From an uncultured Paracoccaceae bacterium (GTDB lineage: Bacteria; Pseudomonadota; Alphaproteobacteria; Rhodobacterales; Rhodobacteraceae): DNA of 64,000 nucleotides. The DNA lies in assembly GCA_947492475.1 (NCBI GenBank), contig CANLNM010000006.1:159408-223407 (forward strand). The letters are read 5' to 3'. A program made the position numbers and the translations under genes. Shown in pieces: positions 59,454 to 64,000 of the stretch (the first letter of the stretch is position 1; each line of letters begins with the position of its first letter). Below the pieces are notes generated by a model that had not been told where the DNA came from, made no database searches, and saw nothing but the letters and a program-made list of their open reading frames with translations.

Positions 59454-60992
59454 TTATGCAGCCTCCCCGCGAACGCCGGCCATCAACAGGCCCAGCTCTC
59501 TTTCGTCCGTTTCTGAGGCGACACGTTCGCCCATAATTTGCCCGTCAAACATCACAGCGACGCGGTCAGACAGGGATAGGATTTCTTCTAGTTCGACCGA
59601 AACCAGCAAAATGGCTTTGCCTTGGTCACGCAGAGCAATGATCTGTTTGTGGATAAATTCGATCGCGCCGATATCGACGCCACGGGTGGGTTGACCAATC
59701 AACAGCAAATCCGGGTTGCGTTCGATTTCACGCGCCACAACGATTTTCTGTTGGTTCCCGCCGGAAAAATTCTTGGCAGCGAGGCTGGGATCGGGGGGGC
59801 GCACGTCAAATCGTTCCATTTTTTCGGCGCAATCGGCGCGCATGGCGGCATTGTCCATGAACAGGCGATTTTTCTGAAATTTCGGGTCGTTGTGATACCC
59901 AAACGCGACATTTTCCCACGCCGCATATTCCATGATCAGGCCCTCGCGCTGGCGATCCTCTGGCACATGGGCGATGCCACGATTACGGCGGCTTTGACCG
60001 TCGGATTTGGCGCCTGTCAGGTCAATAGATTCGCCGTTCACCTCAATCAAACCAGTCCCGGATTGATAGCCGCCCAACACTTCGAGCAGTTCTGACTGGC
60101 CATTGCCCGCCACGCCCGCAATGCCCAGCACTTCTCCGGCGCGCACGTCAAAGGAAATGCCTTTCAGGCGTTCCACTTTCTTGTCGTCGACGACACGGAG
60201 ATCCTGAACATTCAGAACAACCTGTTTCGGCTGAGCCGGGGTTTTGTCGACCCGCAGCAACACTTTGCGGCCCACCATCAATTCGGCCAGTTCTTGGGGG
60301 TTGGTTTCTGCGGTTTTAACCGTTGCAGTCATTTCACCACGGCGCATCACGCTGACCGTATTGGTGATTTCCATGATTTCACGCAGCTTATGCGTGATCA
60401 GAATGATGGTTTTGCCTTCTTCGCGCAGGCGGTCCAAAATTCGGAACAATTGGTCGGCCTCTGCCGGGGTCAGCACACCGGTGGGTTCGTCCAAAATCAG
60501 GATATTGGCCTGACGATAGAGCGCCTTTAGGATTTCCACGCGCTGCTGCATGCCGACGCCGATTTCTTCGATGATGGCGTCTGGATTGACCTGCAATTCG
60601 TATTCATCCGACAGCGCGGTCAATTCTTTGCGTGCTTTGCGCAGGGATGGGCCCAATAGCGCGCCATCTTCGGCCCCGAGAACAACGTTTTCCAGAACCG
60701 TGAAATTTTCGACCAGTTTAAAGTGCTGGAACACCATCCCGATACCGGCGGCAATCGCGGCCTGTGAATCGGGAATATCAGTCTTTTGACCGTTGATAAA
60801 AATCTCGCCCTTATCGGCTTTGTAAAACCCATAAAGGATCGACATAAGCGTCGATTTCCCCGCGCCGTTTTCACCAATGATCCCGTGGATCGTGCCGGGC
60901 ATCACGCGGATCGCGATGTCTTTGTTGGCTTGGACGGGGCCAAATGCTTTGGAAATACCCTTAAGCTCAATTGCGGGGGCTTGATCTGTCAT
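59454..60992 (-). CDS. Nucleoside ABC transporter ATP-binding protein (two nucleotide-binding domains)
   Basis: A 512-residue fused ATPase. The first domain has Walker A GENGAGKSTLMSILYG (about 38) and Walker B ILILDEPTGVLTPAEADQLF. The second has a degenerate Walker A GVAGNGQSELLEVLGG and the ABC signature NFSGGNQQKIVVAREIERNPDLLL. This is the usual asymmetric arrangement of sugar/nucleoside importers (YufO/RbsA-like). It follows the BMP binding-protein gene after 75 bp containing a hairpin. Confidence 0.92.
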   Translation of the reverse strand: MTDQAPAIELKGISKAFGPVQANKDIAIRVMPGTIHGIIGENGAGKSTLMSILYGFYKADKGEIFINGQKTDIPDSQAAIAAGIGMVFQHFKLVENFTVLENVVLGAEDGALLGPSLRKARKELTALSDEYELQVNPDAIIEEIGVGMQQRVEILKALYRQANILILDEPTGVLTPAEADQLFRILDRLREEGKTIILITHKLREIMEITNTVSVMRRGEMTATVKTAETNPQELAELMVGRKVLLRVDKTPAQPKQVVLNVQDLRVVDDKKVERLKGISFDVRAGEVLGIAGVAGNGQSELLEVLGGYQSGTGLIEVNGESIDLTGAKSDGQSRRNRGIAHVPEDRQREGLIMEYAAWENVAFGYHNDPKFQKNRLFMDNAAMRADCAEKMERFDVRPPDPSLAAKNFSGGNQQKIVVAREIERNPDLLLIGQPTRGVDIGAIEFIHKQIIALRDQGKAILLVSVELEEILSLSDRVAVMFDGQIMGERVASETDERELGLLMAGVRGEAA

Positions 60993-61018
60993 ATTTTCAC
61001 CAACGCCAGAAAGAAGGA

Positions 61019-61045
61019 GGGCCGCACGAACGGATCGTGCGGCCC
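61019..61045 (-). terminator. Attenuator-like hairpin between the binding-protein and ATPase genes
   Basis: Perfect 11-bp stem GGGCCGCACGA/TCGTGCGGCCC around ACGGA. In the minus direction it is followed by TCCTTCTTTC, a weak U-rich stretch. Partial termination here would give more binding protein than transporter, a common pattern in ABC operons. Confidence 0.6.
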
Positions 61046-61067
61046 CGATGTTTGGGCCTGAACTTAC

Positions 61068-62063
61068 TTAGAAGTCCAGAACAGGACAGGTTTCGTCGCT
61101 CATGTAATCATGCACAACCAATGACCCGTCAGAGATGCTGGTTGCGGCTGCGTTTACAGCGGTCAGCATGTCTTCGGAAATCAGGGATTCGTTGTGTTCA
61201 TCCAGTGCGAAACCAACGCCGCCATTGGCAACGCCCATCACGTTAAACCCGGGCTCAACGTCTGTGCCAGATGTGAAGCTTTCGAAGACGGCATTGTCGA
61301 CGCGTTTCATCATGGATGTCAGAACCTGACCGGAATGCAGGTAGTTCTGGTTGCTATCCACGCCGATTGACAGGATTTCCTGATCCGCGGCTGTTTGCAG
61401 TACGCCAACGCCAGTCCCACCAGCGGCGGCATAAACAACGTCCGCGCCTTGGCTGATTTGCGCTTGGGTCAGTTCGGACCCTTTGACCGGGTCATTCCAT
61501 GCAGCAGGTGTGGTGCCGGTCATGTTGGCGATCACGGTTGCGTCTGCATTTGCGGCCAGCACGCCTTCGGCGTAGCCACAGGCGAATTTACGGATCAATG
61601 GGATGTCCATACCGCCGATGAACCCAACGGTACCGGATTCTGACGCCATGCCAGCCAGCATGCCAACCAGATAGGACCCTTCGTGTTCGTTAAACACGAT
61701 GGAACGGACGTTTGGTGCGTCTACAACCATGTCGATGATCACGAATTTGGTGTCAGGATAGTCACCCGCAGCGGCGCTGAGCGGTGTCGCCCAAGAAAAG
61801 CCAGCCATTACGATTGGGTTGTTGCCTGCTTCTGCGAAACGACGGATCGCCTGTTCGCGCTGTGCATCCGACTGGATTTCAAACTCAGCGAATTCACCGC
61901 CGGTTTCTTCGGCCCAACGCTGTGCGCCGTTAAACGCGGATTCGTTAAAGCTTTTGTCGAATTTACCACCCAGATCAAAGATCAGGGCAGGATCGGCCAA
62001 CGCAGCACCAGCAGAAAGCGCCAGAGCAGCGGTCGCGCCGAGGAATTTCGTCATGAAAGTCAT
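61068..62063 (-). CDS. BMP family nucleoside-binding protein
   Basis: A 331-residue periplasmic binding protein of the BMP/Med family. It has a signal peptide (MTFMTKFLGATAALALSAGAALA) without a lipobox, so it is soluble rather than a lipoprotein. Family features are FDLGGKFDKSFNESAFNGAQRWAEE, GFSWATPLSAAAGDYPDTKFVIID, NEHEGSYLVGMLAGMASESG, IGGMDIPLIRKFACGYAEGV and GADVVYAAAGGTGVGVLQTAAD. The ATG at 62063 has GGGAG upstream. First gene of the importer-phosphorylase operon. A palindrome at 62130-62142 may be its operator. Confidence 0.92.
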   Translation of the reverse strand: MTFMTKFLGATAALALSAGAALADPALIFDLGGKFDKSFNESAFNGAQRWAEETGGEFAEFEIQSDAQREQAIRRFAEAGNNPIVMAGFSWATPLSAAAGDYPDTKFVIIDMVVDAPNVRSIVFNEHEGSYLVGMLAGMASESGTVGFIGGMDIPLIRKFACGYAEGVLAANADATVIANMTGTTPAAWNDPVKGSELTQAQISQGADVVYAAAGGTGVGVLQTAADQEILSIGVDSNQNYLHSGQVLTSMMKRVDNAVFESFTSGTDVEPGFNVMGVANGGVGFALDEHNESLISEDMLTAVNAAATSISDGSLVVHDYMSDETCPVLDF

Positions 62064-62129
62064 GGTAGTCTCCCAGGTCATGGTCTGTGGCACGGTTATG
62101 GAACCCAATCCGTGCCATCTGTTAATATG

Positions 62130-62142
62130 CCGACTAAGTCGG
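62130..62142. promoter_or_regulatory. Palindrome CCGACT-A-AGTCGG upstream of the nucleoside importer
   Basis: Perfect 6-bp arms around one A, 67 bp before the binding-protein start. Candidate operator; no regulator gene is adjacent in the window. Confidence 0.4.
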
Positions 62143-62237
62143 ACCATCCACAATTAAGGCAGTGAGCGCGGGAAAGGGTCAACCGCTTTTTAACAAAAAC
62201 CACCCACAACCTGTCGCTTCTCTCATATTTGCTGGGG

Positions 62238-62684
62238 TTACGTAGGGTGATGTGGCGTCAGTTTTTTTTCCATCACCACGGCATCTTGGCGTTGATTGCC
62301 CTCTAACCTGTAGTAATTGCGCCGCAAACCGATTCTCTGGAACCCAGAATCAGCGTAATGCCCCAATGCAGGCCGATTATTTGCCGCCACTTCCAGAAAG
62401 ATACGCGTGACCCCCAGCACCCCGAGCTGATCCACAAACTTCAGCATTGCCGCGCGGGCTTGTCCCTGTCGTTGAACGGTGGGATCTGTGGCCAATGTCA
62501 GGATTTCGGCTTCGTCGGCGATCAGACTGGCCAGAACAAACGACAATCCAGACGTGACCAACAATGTCGACGGTTTGGCCAACAGATCGGCAAATTCTTG
62601 TTCGGTCCATGGGCGGGTTTGCTGGAACGCGCCTGCGTGAATAGCGGCCAGATCGGATGGGGTCACAGCTGCATCAATCCGCAA
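62238..62684 (-). CDS. rimI: Ribosomal-protein-alanine N-acetyltransferase RimI
   Basis: A 148-residue GNAT acetyltransferase. It has the acetyl-CoA loop in DPTVQRQGQARAAMLKFVDQLG (Q/RxxGxA pattern), FLEVAANNRPALGHYADSGFQRIGLRRNYYR, and the start RIDAAVTPSDLAAIHAGAFQQTRPWTEQEF. The RimI call is supported by the overlap (11 nt) with tsaB, a very common pairing. In bacteria RimI acetylates ribosomal protein S18. Confidence 0.9.
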   Translation of the reverse strand: MRIDAAVTPSDLAAIHAGAFQQTRPWTEQEFADLLAKPSTLLVTSGLSFVLASLIADEAEILTLATDPTVQRQGQARAAMLKFVDQLGVLGVTRIFLEVAANNRPALGHYADSGFQRIGLRRNYYRLEGNQRQDAVVMEKKLTPHHPT

Positions 62685-63252
62685 GAATTACAGGTGCCGG
62701 GTCACGCGGCGGGGCGGCATCAGCAGCCCGCATATAAAGCGGCGCAGGGCGTGGCAATGGCGCGCCAGATTGGCTGCGCTCTGCTGCGATCCGTGCAATC
62801 GAGGATGTCACGTGATGGGCGTCAAATGCCGGAACGGCGCCGGGTTCCAATGTGATGTCGGATTGGGTGACATCAAAATGCTGGGCGTAATGCATGTCAC
62901 GGGGGGCGGGCAGCGTCGCAATCATTGGCCGCGGTTGGCCATAGGCGATGGCGTCCAGAATACCCACACCAATGGCCGGAATGCCCAGTCCCAACGCCAA
63001 TCCGCGCGCGGCAGAAACTGAAATTCGGATGCCCGTGAAATTGCCGGGGCCGATGCCGACCCCAATCGCCGACAGATCTGCCCAGTCCAGATCGGCCTGT
63101 TTCAACATGTTTTCCAGCAGAACCATCAGATGTTCGGCTTGCCCGCGCTTCATCTCATCGACTTGGGTGGTGATGCGTCCATCCCATAGCAAAGCGGCTG
63201 CGCAATGCGCAGCCGATGTATCAAATGCCAGAATTGTTGGCTTAGGCGGCAA
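62674..63252 (-). CDS. tsaB: tRNA threonylcarbamoyladenosine modification protein TsaB
   Basis: A 192-residue TsaB (YeaZ-like) protein that activates TsaD for t6A37 formation in tRNA. It begins PTILAFDTSAAHCAAAL and has GVGIGPGNFTGIRISVSAARGLALGL, the family core. The start appears to be TTG at 63252, inside the end of nfuA (11-nt overlap), with GAGG 9 nt upstream; no suitable ATG exists. It is a little shorter than E. coli TsaB (231 residues), as is usual in alphaproteobacteria. Confidence 0.88.
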   Translation of the reverse strand: MPPKPTILAFDTSAAHCAAALLWDGRITTQVDEMKRGQAEHLMVLLENMLKQADLDWADLSAIGVGIGPGNFTGIRISVSAARGLALGLGIPAIGVGILDAIAYGQPRPMIATLPAPRDMHYAQHFDVTQSDITLEPGAVPAFDAHHVTSSIARIAAERSQSGAPLPRPAPLYMRAADAAPPRDPAPVILAD

Positions 63253-63802
63253 CGGGGCGCACCTCGGTCACTTCGGGGATGTAATGACGCAGCAGGTTTT
63301 CGATGCCCATTTTCAACGTCAAAGTGGAGGACGGACAACCGGCACACGCCCCCTGCATATGCAGGTAAACCACGCCGCGATCAAAGCCATGAAATGTGAT
63401 GTCACCGCCATCTTGGGCCACGGCCGGGCGCACACGTGTGTCCAGCAATTCTTTGATTTGATCAACGATGCCGGAATCCTCTGCATCATAAGCGGCATGA
63501 CCTGATGCGGCCTGTTCGCCTGCAATCACCGGGGCGCCGGATTGGAAATGCTCCATGATCGAACCCAGGATCGCAGGTTTGATATGGTCCCATTCGGTGC
63601 CGTCCACCTTGGTCACGGTCACAAAGTCAGAGCCAAAGAAAACGCCGGTCACGCCATCGACCGCAAAGATGCGCTGTGCCAGCGGCGAATTTTGCGCCGC
63701 CTCTGGGGATGCAAAATCAGCGGTGCCGGTTTCCAGCACGGATTGCCCCGGAAGAAACTTCAACGTGGCTGGATTTGGTGTGGATTCGGTTTGAATGAAC
63801 AT
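63242..63802 (-). CDS. nfuA: NifU-like Fe-S scaffold/carrier protein NfuA
   Basis: A 186-residue Fe-S carrier. The N-terminal Nfu domain starts MFIQTESTPNPATLKFLPG. The C-terminal NifU-like domain has VRPAVAQDGGDITFHGFD and the cluster-binding GACAGCPSSTLTLK (Cys153 and Cys156). It delivers Fe-S clusters to target proteins, such as the many Fe-S enzymes here. The ATG at 63802 has AAAGG upstream. A perfect Irr/ICE box lies 55 bp upstream, so iron control is likely. First gene of nfuA-tsaB-rimI. Confidence 0.93.
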   Translation of the reverse strand: MFIQTESTPNPATLKFLPGQSVLETGTADFASPEAAQNSPLAQRIFAVDGVTGVFFGSDFVTVTKVDGTEWDHIKPAILGSIMEHFQSGAPVIAGEQAASGHAAYDAEDSGIVDQIKELLDTRVRPAVAQDGGDITFHGFDRGVVYLHMQGACAGCPSSTLTLKMGIENLLRHYIPEVTEVRPVAA

Positions 63803-63857
63803 GAGACGCCCTTTCCTGACAGATTTGATATGCTATCGGAGGCCGTCTATGTCAAGC

Positions 63858-63874
63858 TTTAGAAGCATTCTAAA
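63858..63874. promoter_or_regulatory. Irr/ICE box TTTAGAA-N3-TTCTAAA upstream of nfuA
   Basis: TTTAGAA GCA TTCTAAA at 63858-63874 matches the iron control element consensus TTTAGAANNNTTCTAAA of the alphaproteobacterial Irr regulator exactly, 55 bp before the nfuA ATG. Irr is a Fur-family, heme-responsive regulator. Expected chance frequency of all 14 fixed bases in 64 kb is about 0.0002. Confidence 0.75.
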
Positions 63875-63879
63875 ACGCA

Positions 63880-63907
63880 AAAGGGCCGCCCGTTTGGGCG
63901 ACCCTTT
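63880..63907 (-). terminator. Terminator of the gene at the right edge
   Basis: Stem AAAGGGcCGCCC/GGGCGaCCCTTT (one mismatch) around GTTT; in the minus direction it continues TTTTGCGTTTTAG. It is 20 nt beyond the stop at 63928. Confidence 0.7.
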
Positions 63908-63927
63908 CGTGAGTGGTGGCGTAGCGC

Positions 63928-64000
63928 TTAGTTTGCGCGGACGTCGACCTGTTGAGTTGCCAGAACCTGGCCGCCGGATTTCAGCACGGCCAGAACGTCG
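63928..64000 (-). CDS. C-terminal end of an unidentified gene
   Basis: Only the last 23 codons before TAA are in the window, reading DVLAVLKSGGQVLATQQVDVRAN. The frame stays open to the edge and is followed by a terminator hairpin, so this is likely a real gene end. It is too short to identify. It lies upstream of nfuA on the same strand but is separated from it by the terminator. Confidence 0.6.
   Translation of the reverse strand, partial: DVLAVLKSGGQVLATQQVDVRAN

Overview
The window looks like a chromosomal segment of a marine alphaproteobacterium of the family Rhodobacteraceae (Roseobacter group). Three things point there. The tricarboxylic acid (TCA) genes lie in the order mdh-sucC-sucD-odhA-odhB-lpdA close to mch-sdhCDA-sdhB. 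Four ethylmalonyl-CoA pathway genes (mcl2, mch, ecm, ccr) lie around them, an arrangement known from Rhodobacter sphaeroides. There are also a LuxR/LuxI pair, TTAA-N7-TTAAC (CtrA-like) sites and a perfect Irr/ICE box. I saw no phage, IS element, CRISPR array, rRNA or tRNA. The DNA reads as ordinary core genome with a few inserted genes.

Layout. 1-3344: glycolate oxidase glcDEF on the minus strand (glcF cut by the window edge). 3468-4950: HemJ/CopD-like and DUF599 membrane proteins and a small exported protein. 4951-11643: a minus-strand operon of MoxR ATPase, DUF58 protein and two very large membrane proteins (BatA/DUF4159 and a VWA/glutaminase-like protein), divergent from DUF1285-hyi. 13124-14166: a VOC protein and WYL regulator. 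14201-16758: an ECF sigma factor overlapping a membrane VWA protein. 16885-19978: a phytase-like exported esterase and a TerB-like membrane protein. 20101-32257: the TCA cluster on the minus strand, interrupted by a plus-strand sulfotransferase gene. 32418-36529: TauE, then mcl2-nnrU-DUF1737-mch. 36801-42042: sdhCDA, then a minus-strand glycosyltransferase, a lipoprotein gene and sdhB. 42154-45501: creD, DUF1989, deoD, H-NS-like. 45645-50548: ecm, divergent acyltransferase, ccr. 50752-54761: quorum sensing luxR/luxI, RecD-like helicase, SDR. 54763-62063: TIGR02186/TauE pair, then a nucleoside ABC importer (BMP type) with purine nucleoside phosphorylase. 62238-64000: rimI, tsaB, nfuA and the end of an unidentified gene.

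How it fits together. The segment carries much of central acetyl-CoA oxidation (odhAB, lpdA, sucCD, sdhCDAB, mdh) and several steps of acetyl-CoA assimilation (Ccr, Ecm, mesaconyl-CoA hydratase, malyl-CoA thioesterase/lyase family). Glycolate oxidase and hydroxypyruvate isomerase handle C2/C3 acids.

The strongest novel signal is a 10-bp palindrome, TGTGATCACA. It occurs as a pair with exactly 21-bp period upstream of sucC and again upstream of sdhC, and as a single copy upstream of sdhB. I infer an unidentified regulator coordinating succinyl-CoA ligase with succinate dehydrogenase. Other well-supported regulatory sites are the ICE box before nfuA, an exact CtrA-type site before the luxR operon with a near-match before luxI, a long dyad between ecm and the acyltransferase gene, and a TTGGTAA/TTACCAA dyad before glcD.
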